From an uncultured Draconibacterium sp. (lineage in GTDB: Bacteria; Bacteroidota; Bacteroidia; Bacteroidales; Prolixibacteraceae), in contig NZ_OY776414.1 of assembly GCF_963675585.1 (NCBI RefSeq), positions 1,467,001 to 1,531,000 on the forward strand: a stretch of DNA of 64,000 bases, in the 5' to 3' direction. The translations under genes and the position numbers were made by a program. Of this stretch, positions 24,684-32,911 are shown in pieces (position 1 is the stretch's first letter; each line of letters opens with the position of its first letter). The notes under the pieces are model-generated. The model was not told the origin of the DNA. It ran no database searches and was given only the letters and a program-made list of their open reading frames with translations.

Positions 24684-25724
24684 TTAATCGGTATAAACCT
24701 GGTTTTCCTGTTCTGCAACCCGAATAAACGTTGTACGTTTGGTTAATTCCTTCAACGCTGAAGCGCCAACATAAGTACAAGTGCTTCTTATTCCGCCTAA
24801 AATATCGAGAACGGTATCTTCAACCGCACCACGGTATGGCACCTGAACTGTTTTACCTTCGCTTGCCCTGTAATTTGCCACACCACCAACATGTTTATCC
24901 ATTGCAGTTGCTGAGCTCATTCCGTAAAACTGACGGTATTTTTTGCCACTTCGTTCAATGGTTTCACCTCCACTTTCGTCGTGGCCGGCCAACATACCAC
25001 CCAACATTACAAAATCGGCACCGCCACCAAAAGCTTTCGAAACATCACCCGGGGTTGTGCAACCACCATCGCTAACAATTTGTCCTCCCAATCCATGCGC
25101 AGCATCGGCACACTCAATAACAGCCGACAATTGGGGATAACCTACCCCCGTTTTTACCCGAGTGGTACAAACCGAGCCCGGCCCAATTCCGACTTTTACA
25201 ATATCGGCACCTGCCAGCAACAACTCTTCAACCATTTCGCCGGTTACCACATTACCTGCTATAATTACTTTTTCGGGGAACCGATTCCGGGCTTCAGCAA
25301 CGTAGTGTACAAAATGCTCCGAATATCCGTTGGCAACATCAATGCATAAAAACTTCAGATACGGATTTTGTTTGAAAATTTCATCTACTTTTTCGGTATC
25401 ACTTACCCCGGTTCCTGTACTTACTGCAATGCTGTTCTCAATTCCTTCGGGAGCCAGAGCCAAAAACTCACTCCACTGTTGTACCGTGTAGTGTTTGTGC
25501 AAAGCGGTAAACATTTGTTGTTTTTGCAAGGCAAGCGCCATTTCAAAAGTACCAACAGTATCCATGTTTGCAGCCATAATCGGAATGCCGGTCCACGAGG
25601 TATCACTGTGCATAAATTTAAAGGTACGTTCCAAACTTACCAGCGATCTGCTTTTTAAAGTTGACCGTTTGGGACGAAACATTACATCTTTAAATCCAAG
25701 TTTAATATCGTATTCTATTCTCAT
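24684..25724 (-). CDS. guaC: GMP reductase
   Basis: The 346-residue enzyme reduces GMP to IMP with NADPH in purine salvage. It is a TIM barrel of the IMPDH/GMPR family without CBS domains. The catalytic cysteine is C186 in [11 protein letters not shown], and [30 protein letters not shown] is the phosphate-binding region. The stretch [13 protein letters not shown], the pattern of GMPR rather than IMPDH, decides the assignment. Full-length, single gene, convergent with the alcohol dehydrogenase. Confidence 0.96.
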   Translation of the reverse strand: MRIEYDIKLGFKDVMFRPKRSTLKSRSLVSLERTFKFMHSDTSWTGIPIMAANMDTVGTFEMALALQKQQMFTALHKHYTVQQWSEFLALAPEGIENSIAVSTGTGVSDTEKVDEIFKQNPYLKFLCIDVANGYSEHFVHYVAEARNRFPEKVIIAGNVVTGEMVEELLLAGADIVKVGIGPGSVCTTRVKTGVGYPQLSAVIECADAAHGLGGQIVSDGGCTTPGDVSKAFGGGADFVMLGGMLAGHDESGGETIERSGKKYRQFYGMSSATAMDKHVGGVANYRASEGKTVQVPYRGAVEDTVLDILGGIRSTCTYVGASALKELTKRTTFIRVAEQENQVYTD

Positions 25725-25746
25725 CTTCTTTTTATTTAATTCAAAA

Positions 25747-25754
25747 CAAATTTA
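25747..25754 (-). promoter_or_regulatory. Possible -7 promoter element of guaC
   Basis: On the minus strand this reads TAAATTTG (TAnnTTTG), 22 bp upstream of the ATG. A TTTG at 25779-25782 could be the -33 element, though the spacing of 24 bp is long. Confidence 0.35.
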
Positions 25755-25938
25755 AAAGTAAAAACGACTTTGGCATTGCAAACAAAATCATTTAACAAGT
25801 TTTATATTTATTCGGGTTGAACAAAAAACACTATAAAACTTTATAACAGTACATTTGATTGCAAAATAAGAACTGTAACTGCTGACAAAAGACATTTTGG
25901 ATTTTGTGCAGTGAATTGACAAACAAAAACAAATAACA

Positions 25939-26541
25939 ATGAAAATAGTAGTTGTAGGAGGAAATGGAACAATTGGCAGCGCCGTTGCTAAACACTTTAT
26001 GATAAAGCACGAGGTAATTACAGCCAGCCGAAATAATGGTGATGTGCAGGTTGATATGGAAAGTTCAGAATCGATAAAAAATATGTTTGAAAAGATTGGA
26101 AAGGTGGATGCCATTGTAAATTGTGCCGGAGCTACAAAATGGGGACCTTTTGCTGAACTTTCAGAAGAAGACTTTTATATTGGACTAAGGGGCAAATTGA
26201 TGGGACAGGTAAACATTGTTAGAATTGGCAAAAACTATTTAAACGAAGGCGGTTCCATCACTTTAACAACCGGTGTTTTGGCCGACGATCCGGTTTTGGG
26301 TGCAACCAACTCGGCCATGGCGAATAATGCTATTCATGGTTTTGTGCTGGCTGTTTCGCAGGAGCACCGAACTGATTTCCGTCTGAATGTGGTTTCTCCT
26401 GAACTGGTTGAAGATTCAGCAGAACGACTTGGAAATGCTTTCCCGGGACACACACCTGTTTCGATGCTAAAAGTTGCAAAAGGATACGAGCGCAGTGTGG
26501 AAGGCTGGCGAACCGGAGAGATTATTCGCGTTTACAACTAG
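25939..26541 (+). CDS. SDR-fold protein lacking the catalytic Tyr-Lys motif
   Basis: This 200-residue Rossmann protein starts MKIVVVGGNGTIGSAVAKHF (nucleotide-binding GxxGxxG) and has NCAGATKWGP (SDR motif NAG) and SITLTTGVLADDP. At the place of YxxxK there is NSAMANNAIHGF, so the proton-donating tyrosine is missing. This pattern is shared by a group of short bacterial SDR-like proteins of unknown function. It may bind NADP and act as sensor or use a different chemistry. The gene is divergent from guaC. Confidence 0.85.
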   Translation: MKIVVVGGNGTIGSAVAKHFMIKHEVITASRNNGDVQVDMESSESIKNMFEKIGKVDAIVNCAGATKWGPFAELSEEDFYIGLRGKLMGQVNIVRIGKNYLNEGGSITLTTGVLADDPVLGATNSAMANNAIHGFVLAVSQEHRTDFRLNVVSPELVEDSAERLGNAFPGHTPVSMLKVAKGYERSVEGWRTGEIIRVYN

Positions 26542-26614
26542 TACTTCTTGTTCTGTTTTATAGCAGAGCTGTTTCAGATCTCAAACAATTCACTTAACTT
26601 CCGTCTAAATTTTT

Positions 26615-27415
26615 ATGTTTATGACGGATATAAACACACAGTGCAAAAGACTTATTATTGCGCACCGCGGCGAATCTTTTGATGCACCCGAAAATACATT
26701 GGAAGCCATTCAACTTGCATGGAAAAGAGACGCTGCAGCAGTTGAAATCGACATCCAACTTTCGTTGGATAATCAGATTGTTGTATTTCATGATTTGACT
26801 ACAAAACGAATTGGGGGAAGGAATAAAAAAGTAAAAAAACAAACGTTATCGGAGTTACGCGAGTTAGATGTGGGAATACATAAAGGTGATAATTGGAAAA
26901 ATACCACCATACCAACTCTTTCCGAAGTTTTGGGAACTGTTCCAGGGGGCAAAAAAATTATTATCGAAATAAAATCAGCAGCAGAAATCATTCCTTTTCT
27001 GAAAAGTGAAATTAGGTCTTCAAAACTAAAAAAGGAACAAATTGAATTTATCAGTTTCAATTTGCCGCTTATTGCTGAAATAAAAAAAACAATGCCTCAG
27101 TATAAATCGCTGTGGTTACTAAATCTCGATTATTTGTGGATAAACCGCATATTCCCGCCAAACCTAAAACGTATCGTCACTAAAACTAAAAAATACAAAC
27201 TAGATGGTCTGAATGTATTTGCAGGTACGATGTTAACACCTGCATTTGCAAAAACGATTATAAACTCGAAATTGCTGCTTTACACATGGACCGTAAATGA
27301 TCCGCAAAGAGCAACTTATTTGTTTAATATTGGCGTTGATGCAGTCACCACCGACAAGGCATCCTTGCTGAAGGAAGAATGTATGGCGATTGATGCTAAA
27401 AATGTATATTTTTAA
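26615..27415 (+). CDS. Glycerophosphodiester phosphodiesterase family protein
   Basis: The 266-residue GDPD TIM barrel has the expected catalytic residues: IIAHRGESFDAPENT (His-Arg and Glu), EIDIQLSLDNQIVVFHD (Glu, Asp, His). The C-terminus has LLLYTWTVNDPQRATYLFNIGVDAVTTDKA, typical of the family. No signal peptide, so probably cytoplasmic. The start could also be the ATG at 26621. It would hydrolyse glycerophosphodiesters to glycerol-3-phosphate and alcohol. It is followed after 36 bp by the hydrolase at 27452. Confidence 0.93.
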   Translation: MFMTDINTQCKRLIIAHRGESFDAPENTLEAIQLAWKRDAAAVEIDIQLSLDNQIVVFHDLTTKRIGGRNKKVKKQTLSELRELDVGIHKGDNWKNTTIPTLSEVLGTVPGGKKIIIEIKSAAEIIPFLKSEIRSSKLKKEQIEFISFNLPLIAEIKKTMPQYKSLWLLNLDYLWINRIFPPNLKRIVTKTKKYKLDGLNVFAGTMLTPAFAKTIINSKLLLYTWTVNDPQRATYLFNIGVDAVTTDKASLLKEECMAIDAKNVYF

Positions 27416-27451
27416 ACTTCTTTAAATCAAACGCTATTTACTGCATATTCT

Positions 27452-28456
27452 ATGGCAAAGGTAATTATCGGAATTCACGGACTTGGCAATAAACCATCAA
27501 AAGAAATACTGGAAAAATGGTGGAGAATGGCAATAGAGGAAGGGCTGATAAAAGCAGGACATCAAATTAAACCCTTTATTTTTGAGTTGGTTTACTGGGC
27601 CGACCTGATGTACGAAAAGCCACTCGATTTGGAAATAAGCGATAAAGACTCGCCGTACTATTTATTGCAAAAATACATGCCAGGCCCCGAAATCCTATTC
27701 GGAGAGGATCATCCAAAACGTAAAAAAATACTTGACTTTTTAACAAAACAACTCGATTCGATATTTCTGAATGAGGACTTTTCTTTAAATTACACTTACC
27801 TCACCGACACCATTTTGCAACGCTATTTTAAAGATCTGGATATTTATTACAAAGAAAAATGCAAGGATGAAGATGCACAGAAATGTGAAATAAAGAAAGT
27901 GATTCGGCAAAGAACAAAAACAATACTCGAGAAGTACAAAAAAGATGAAATTGTGCTAATTGGGCATTCAATGGGCTCAATAATTGCCTATGATGTACTT
28001 TCTTTTTCAGAACCTGCAACCCCTGTAAATACTTTTATAACCATAGGATCGCCACTTGGAATACCAATTGTAAAAAGTAAAATAGCAAAAGAACTGGAGC
28101 AAAATCATTTTAACAAAACACAATTAACCACACCTCCATCTGTTTTTAAAAACTGGTTTAATTTTTCGGATATTGAAGATAAAGTTGCAATTGATTACCA
28201 ACTGGGCGACGACTTCGCTGAAAACAAATTACATGTAAAACCGATTGATTTTGAAGTGTACAATGATTATACAATTAATGGCGAGAGAAATCCTCATAAA
28301 TCGTATGGCTATTTGCGTACTCCAAAATTTTCGGAAAAAATTAACGAATTCCTGCAGTATAGGAAGCCAACTGTTTGGAACAAGCTCACAAGTAACATCA
28401 GAAAATTACTTATCAAACAGGCTCGCCAAGCTAGTCGTCATCCTCAGCACCTGTAA
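27452..28456 (+). CDS. Alpha/beta hydrolase (lipase-like)
   Basis: The 334-residue protein starts with a beta-strand and HG motif (VIIGIHGLGNKPSKE) and has the nucleophile elbow GHSMGS around residue 172, followed by FITIGSPLGIP. This is the arrangement of lipase/PGAP1-like hydrolases. It has a large insertion between the first strand and the elbow. No signal peptide. The last eight or so codons overlap, on the opposite strand, a degraded rimO tail (28431-28598), so the native C-terminus may have been altered. Co-transcription with the phosphodiesterase suggests lipid turnover, but this is inference. Confidence 0.85.
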   Translation: MAKVIIGIHGLGNKPSKEILEKWWRMAIEEGLIKAGHQIKPFIFELVYWADLMYEKPLDLEISDKDSPYYLLQKYMPGPEILFGEDHPKRKKILDFLTKQLDSIFLNEDFSLNYTYLTDTILQRYFKDLDIYYKEKCKDEDAQKCEIKKVIRQRTKTILEKYKKDEIVLIGHSMGSIIAYDVLSFSEPATPVNTFITIGSPLGIPIVKSKIAKELEQNHFNKTQLTTPPSVFKNWFNFSDIEDKVAIDYQLGDDFAENKLHVKPIDFEVYNDYTINGERNPHKSYGYLRTPKFSEKINEFLQYRKPTVWNKLTSNIRKLLIKQARQASRHPQHL

Positions 28457-28598
28457 TTTTCACAGTTACAATATCGTCTCTATTCAAACTCCTGTAGCTT
28501 GAAATCAAAACTTCGCTGTCTACTTCCGATATATCATCTTTGGTACGACCAACCACTAATTAACCTTCCGGTCCGTCAATACTTACTTTAAACTCCTT
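28431..28598 (-). pseudogene. Remnant of a rimO 3' end (TRAM domain)
   Basis: On the minus strand this stretch translates as KEFKVSIDGPEG, then a TAA stop at 28560-28562, then LVVGRTKDDISEVDSEVL…DDIVTVKITGAEDDD and a final TAG at 28431-28433. It aligns with the C-terminus of the intact RimO encoded at 31521-32816 (FDVIID…FVGRTEFDSPEVDGEVFV…IVKVKITGAEDYD). The rest of the gene is absent upstream. It is therefore a displaced or duplicated tail of a rimO gene, diverged from the intact copy, and it overlaps the 3' end of the hydrolase gene. Confidence 0.8.
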
Positions 28599-28710
28599 TC
28601 TCAAAAACCATCTTCCGATTCGTGATTGTTTTATTCCCGTTCGTGGAAATAAGCCAACCGTTTGTGTTCTTTTATTTCTCTCACTCCTTTTTCTGAAAGA
28701 TATTTGATTT

Positions 28711-28740
28711 ATGAAAACAATTAAACAGAAAGAATCGTGA
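28711..28740 (+). promoter_or_regulatory. Nine-codon upstream ORF overlapping the receptor start
   Basis: ATG at 28711 opens MKTIKQKES and stops at TGA 28738-28740. The receptor's GTG start (28737) overlaps this stop in a GTGA arrangement, which is typical of translational coupling. Whether it is really translated is unproven. Confidence 0.45.
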
Positions 28741-30863
28741 AAACAGGTTTAATACTACTTTTTCAATTTTTGGTTTTGTTTGCTCATGCTCAGATCAAAA
28801 TTTCCGGAGTTGTGCAATCAGAATCGGGAAGTCCGCTTAGTGGAGTGAATATTTTTATCCAGGGGACTTATGACGGTACAACCAGCGATAGTCTTGGTTA
28901 TTTCAATTTTGGAACTGAAACAACCGGAGAACAAACATTAATTGCCAGTTGTGTTGGATTTGAAACCTACGCGCAGCAGCTGAATCTTTTCAGTACTATT
29001 TCCGATCTTAAAATCACACTGATTGAAGAAATAAGCGAACTTGACGAAGTAATAATCAATGCCGGCACTTTTGAGGCCAGCGATAAAAAGAAATCGGTTG
29101 TTTTAAGACCTCTTGATGTAGCACTAACCGCAGGCGCCAATGGCGATATTTTTGGTGCTTTTGGCAAATTGCCCGGATCGCAAACAGTTGGTGAAGAAGG
29201 GCGGCTTTTTGTTCGGGGCGGAGAGAGCTACGAAACCAAAACCTTCATGGACGGGATGTTAGTGAATACACCCTATTATTCAAAAATGCCCGATCTGCCC
29301 ACACGAGGCCGGTTCTCCCCCATCCTTTTTAACGGTTCGGTATTTAGCACCGGTGGTTACTCTGCCGAATACGGACAGGCACTTTCGTCGATTGTTGCTT
29401 TAAATACCGTTGCGCTTGAACCGGAAACCAAATCGAGTATTTCAGTTCTTTCAGTCGGATTACAAGGTTCGCATGCAAAAAGATGGGAAAATACTTCGCT
29501 GTCAATTAGTGGAGAATACCTGAATACTGCCCTTACTAACAAGATGTTTAAGCAAAATGTTGAATGGTTGAAAGTACCCGTAATTGTTGGCTCATCAATG
29601 CTTTTCCGGCAAAAAACCAGTGAAACAGGAATGATAAAATCTTTTGCCAGTTTTAACTACGACACCAGCAGTCTACTTTACAACAATTTCGAGCAATCTG
29701 TTTTGCAGGAAGTTACAATGGGCAATAAAAATTTATATTCAAACACCACGTATAACGAAATGTTGAATGACGACTGGATGATACAAACCGGCATTGCAGT
29801 TAACATCGACCGCGAAAACATGGATATCGATTCAGATAAAATCGCTACTTCGCGAAACAGCAGCCAGTTTAAACTTACATTTTCCAATTATTCCATAAAA
29901 GATGTAAGCACAACCTTTGGTGCTGAAGCATTGGTTTATAAATACGACCAAGAGATTGATATGAATGGGAATTTCAATCTTTCATTCAACAACAACTTGT
30001 TTGCGGGCTTTGCAGAATCGGAATGGAAAGTAACAAAAAGCTTTGCGTTAAAAGCCGGCGTGCGAACCGAATACAACTCGCTGATAAATGAATTGAATGT
30101 TGTTCCACGTCTTTCGGCAGCGGTAAAAACCGGCAAGAACAGCCAGCTGTCGGCAGCTTACGGAAAGTTCTTTCAGAATCCGAATGATGATTATCTGAAA
30201 TTCACCGATGAACTGGCACCTGAAATTTCAATCCACTCCATTCTGACCTGGCAGTATAAAAAAGACAGCCGCACTTTGCGAATTGAAGCTTACAATAAAA
30301 ACTATTCCGATCTGGTAAAATTTGACGAAGAATTTTCTGCTGAGCCAGGGAATTATAATAATACAGGCAGTGGTTATTCCAGAGGTATTGATGTTTTTTG
30401 GCGCGACCAGAAACAGTTTGGGAAAGCCGATTACTGGATTTCGTATTCCTGGATCGATTCAAAACGGAATTACCGCGATTACCCGACGCAAGTCACTCCT
30501 CACTACGTTTCAAGACACAACCTATCAGTGGTTTACAAGCAGTATTTCACAAAAATTAATTCCTTTATATCGGGTTCTTACTCCTTTGCCAGCGGACGTC
30601 CGTTTGATAATCCAAACACTCCTGCATTTATGGCTGATAAAACCAAAACCTACAACGATTTGAGCCTCGGGTTCACACACATTTTTTACCTTTTCGACAC
30701 ACAAACCGTGGCACATGTTATTGCAAACAATGTGTTGGGCTTTAACAACGTGTTTGGTTACAACTACGCTCAAACACCCGACAACAATGGATTTTACCAA
30801 TCGCAGCCCATCGTGCCGGGCCAAAAACGACTTATTGTATTTCTACTATCATTTCAATTATAA
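28737..30863 (+). CDS. TonB-dependent outer-membrane receptor
   Basis: The 708-residue protein starts with GTG, because no ATG precedes the signal peptide (…LFQFLVLFAHAQ). An N-terminal carboxypeptidase-regulatory domain (about 20-105, ISGVVQSESGSPLSGVNIFIQG) precedes a plug domain (about 120-230, RLFVRGGESYETKTFMDGM, GGYSAEYGQALSSIVAL). The rest is an outer-membrane beta-barrel ending in an aromatic last strand (RLIVFLLSFQL). It is shorter than SusC proteins and has no SusD partner. It imports an unknown substrate with TonB energy. A periplasmic TPR protein gene follows directly. Confidence 0.93.
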   Translation: MKTGLILLFQFLVLFAHAQIKISGVVQSESGSPLSGVNIFIQGTYDGTTSDSLGYFNFGTETTGEQTLIASCVGFETYAQQLNLFSTISDLKITLIEEISELDEVIINAGTFEASDKKKSVVLRPLDVALTAGANGDIFGAFGKLPGSQTVGEEGRLFVRGGESYETKTFMDGMLVNTPYYSKMPDLPTRGRFSPILFNGSVFSTGGYSAEYGQALSSIVALNTVALEPETKSSISVLSVGLQGSHAKRWENTSLSISGEYLNTALTNKMFKQNVEWLKVPVIVGSSMLFRQKTSETGMIKSFASFNYDTSSLLYNNFEQSVLQEVTMGNKNLYSNTTYNEMLNDDWMIQTGIAVNIDRENMDIDSDKIATSRNSSQFKLTFSNYSIKDVSTTFGAEALVYKYDQEIDMNGNFNLSFNNNLFAGFAESEWKVTKSFALKAGVRTEYNSLINELNVVPRLSAAVKTGKNSQLSAAYGKFFQNPNDDYLKFTDELAPEISIHSILTWQYKKDSRTLRIEAYNKNYSDLVKFDEEFSAEPGNYNNTGSGYSRGIDVFWRDQKQFGKADYWISYSWIDSKRNYRDYPTQVTPHYVSRHNLSVVYKQYFTKINSFISGSYSFASGRPFDNPNTPAFMADKTKTYNDLSLGFTHIFYLFDTQTVAHVIANNVLGFNNVFGYNYAQTPDNNGFYQSQPIVPGQKRLIVFLLSFQL

Positions 30864-30880
30864 ACTTAAAAATGAATCAC

Positions 30881-31513
30881 ATGAAAACTTTATTAACACT
30901 TATTTTCAGTCTGGCAGTTTTAACTGCAGCAGCTCAGGGGAAAAATTATGAGGCAGCCATGACTGCAACTCTTGAAAAAATGAATAGCTCGGAAACAGTT
31001 GCCAACTTTCAGGAGGCAGCAAACACCTTCGAACGAATTAGTGCAACTGAAACCAAAGAATGGTTGCCTTTGTATTACGCATCTTATTCAATGATTGTGA
31101 TAAGTTACTTCGATCAGGATGTTGCGAAAAAAGATCCTTACCTCGATAAAGCGCAGCAGTTTCTTGACAAGGCACTTAAAATTGCACCGGACGAATCGGA
31201 ACTGTATTCACTTCAGGCGTTTTTGTATCCGTCGCGAATTACAGTGGATCCGATGACAAGAGGAATGGAATACATGCCAAAAATGAATGCTGCAATCGAC
31301 AAAGCAATAGCGCTGAATCCCGAAAATCCGAGAAGCTACTATTTGCGCGCTATTACACTGTTTAACATGCCCAAACAATTTGGTGGTGGTGCTGAAGCTG
31401 CCCGCCCTCATTTTGAAACTGCAAAAGAGAAATTTGACAAATTCGAACCGAAATCACCACTTCACCCGAACTGGGGAAAAGAAATAAACGAAACGGAAAT
31501 GCAGAAACTATAA
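30881..31513 (+). CDS. Periplasmic TPR protein paired with the TonB receptor
   Basis: The ATG at 30881 gives the signal peptide MKTLLTLIFSLAVLTAAAQ; an in-frame ATG at 30872 adds three residues. Of 210 residues, most form TPR-like helices (YLDKAQQFLDKALKIAPDESELYSLQAFL; MNAAIDKAIALNPENPRSYYLRAITLF). The motif FGGGAEAARPHFETAKEKFDKF also occurs in related periplasmic TPR proteins. It lies 17 bp after the receptor and 7 bp from the convergent rimO end, so receptor and TPR form a two-gene unit. Confidence 0.85.
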   Translation: MKTLLTLIFSLAVLTAAAQGKNYEAAMTATLEKMNSSETVANFQEAANTFERISATETKEWLPLYYASYSMIVISYFDQDVAKKDPYLDKAQQFLDKALKIAPDESELYSLQAFLYPSRITVDPMTRGMEYMPKMNAAIDKAIALNPENPRSYYLRAITLFNMPKQFGGGAEAARPHFETAKEKFDKFEPKSPLHPNWGKEINETEMQKL

Positions 31514-31520
31514 TCAGATT

Positions 31521-32816
31521 TTAAACCAAGTCTCCGTAAAGGTCATAATCTTCGGCACCAGTTATTTTTACTTTAACAATGGTGCCGATTTTTAATTCAT
31601 CGTCGGTTGTAACAAACACTTCGCCATCCACTTCCGGCGAATCAAATTCAGTACGTCCAACAAAATAATCACTTTCTTTTCGGTCGATAATCACATCGAA
31701 CTGCTGCCCTATTTTTTGTTGATTTAATTCTGCAGAAATGTACTGTTGAATCTCCATTAACTCATCTGCCCGATCCTGTTTCTCTTCATCCGATAAATCG
31801 TCTTTAAATTTATCGCCGGCATACGTACCTTCTTCTTTCGAATAAGGGAAAACACCCAGACGTTCAAATTTTGTTTCCTGAATAAACTCTTTCAATTCTT
31901 CAAAATCTTCTTCGGTTTCGCCCGGAAATCCGACCAACATGGTTGTACGAATTACTACTCCGGGAACTTCTTCTTTTATTTTTGCAATTAAAGCTTCTGT
32001 TTCCTCGCGGGTAACATGACGTAACATATTTTTCAGTACCGGATTGGCAATGTGTTGCAAAGGCATATCAAGGTATTTACACACTTTTGGATTTTCGCGC
32101 ATTATTGGCAAAATCTCCATTGGAAATTTTGTAGGATACAAATAATGCAAACGAATCCACTCGATTCCATCCACTTCCGAAATTTGATTAATTAATTCGG
32201 CCAACTGACCTTTTCCGTATAAATCAATGCCGTAGTACGACAAATCCTGCGCAATTAACAGCAATTCTTTTACGCCTTTTTTGGCCAGGTAACGAGCTTC
32301 TTTTACCAAACTGTCGATACTGCGCGATTTATGACGGCCGGTCATTTTCGGAATGGCACAGAATGAACAGGAACGGTTACAACCTTCCGAAATTTTCAGA
32401 TAAGCGAAATGTGATGGAGTGGTAATTTTTCGTTCATAAATAAATTCGGGCTGATAGGTTACTTTCAACTCATCAACCATGGCTTTCATATCAAACTTAC
32501 CAAAGTATTTGTCTACCTCGGGCAGTTCTTTTTCCAAATCGTTTTGATAACGTTCCGAGAGGCATCCCATCACATATAACTTATCAATCTCTCCCCTCTT
32601 TTTTGCCTCGGCATAATCCAAAATCATATTAATGGATTCTTCTTTTGCATCGTGAATAAAACCACAGGTATTTACAAATACTGCATCAAAGCCTGTTTCA
32701 TTTGAATCGTGCAAAACTTCAAATTTTCCACGTTCCAGCTGGTTTAACAAAACTTCCGAATCAACCAGGTTTTTCGAACAGCCCATGGTTACCACATTTA
32801 CCCTTTTCTTCGCCAT
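31521..32816 (-). CDS. rimO: Ribosomal protein S12 methylthiotransferase RimO
   Basis: This 431-residue radical-SAM enzyme adds a methylthio group to an aspartate of ribosomal protein S12. The N-terminal UPF0004 domain has cysteines C13, C51 and C85 for one Fe-S cluster. The radical-SAM motif CNRSCSFC (C146, C150, C153) binds the other. Further RimO-type sequence is GRHKSRSIDSLVKEA and LLIAQDLSYYGIDLYG. The C-terminal TRAM domain (about 365-431) matches the remnant at 28431-28598. Complete and intact. Confidence 0.96.
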   Translation of the reverse strand: MAKKRVNVVTMGCSKNLVDSEVLLNQLERGKFEVLHDSNETGFDAVFVNTCGFIHDAKEESINMILDYAEAKKRGEIDKLYVMGCLSERYQNDLEKELPEVDKYFGKFDMKAMVDELKVTYQPEFIYERKITTPSHFAYLKISEGCNRSCSFCAIPKMTGRHKSRSIDSLVKEARYLAKKGVKELLLIAQDLSYYGIDLYGKGQLAELINQISEVDGIEWIRLHYLYPTKFPMEILPIMRENPKVCKYLDMPLQHIANPVLKNMLRHVTREETEALIAKIKEEVPGVVIRTTMLVGFPGETEEDFEELKEFIQETKFERLGVFPYSKEEGTYAGDKFKDDLSDEEKQDRADELMEIQQYISAELNQQKIGQQFDVIIDRKESDYFVGRTEFDSPEVDGEVFVTTDDELKIGTIVKVKITGAEDYDLYGDLV

Positions 32817-32911
32817 ATCAATAAAAATTTCTTTTCAGGGTGCAAAGTAAAGATAAATTTGTCTGAAATAATAAAGTATTACCAGATAGTATCAGAAATT
32901 GGTTTATTGAT

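Noticed and set aside
28599..28710. Short minus-strand frame with EIKEHKRLAYFHERE beside the rimO remnant
   Set aside because: Only about 25 codons, in another register from the rimO tail, with no start codon; insufficient to call a gene.
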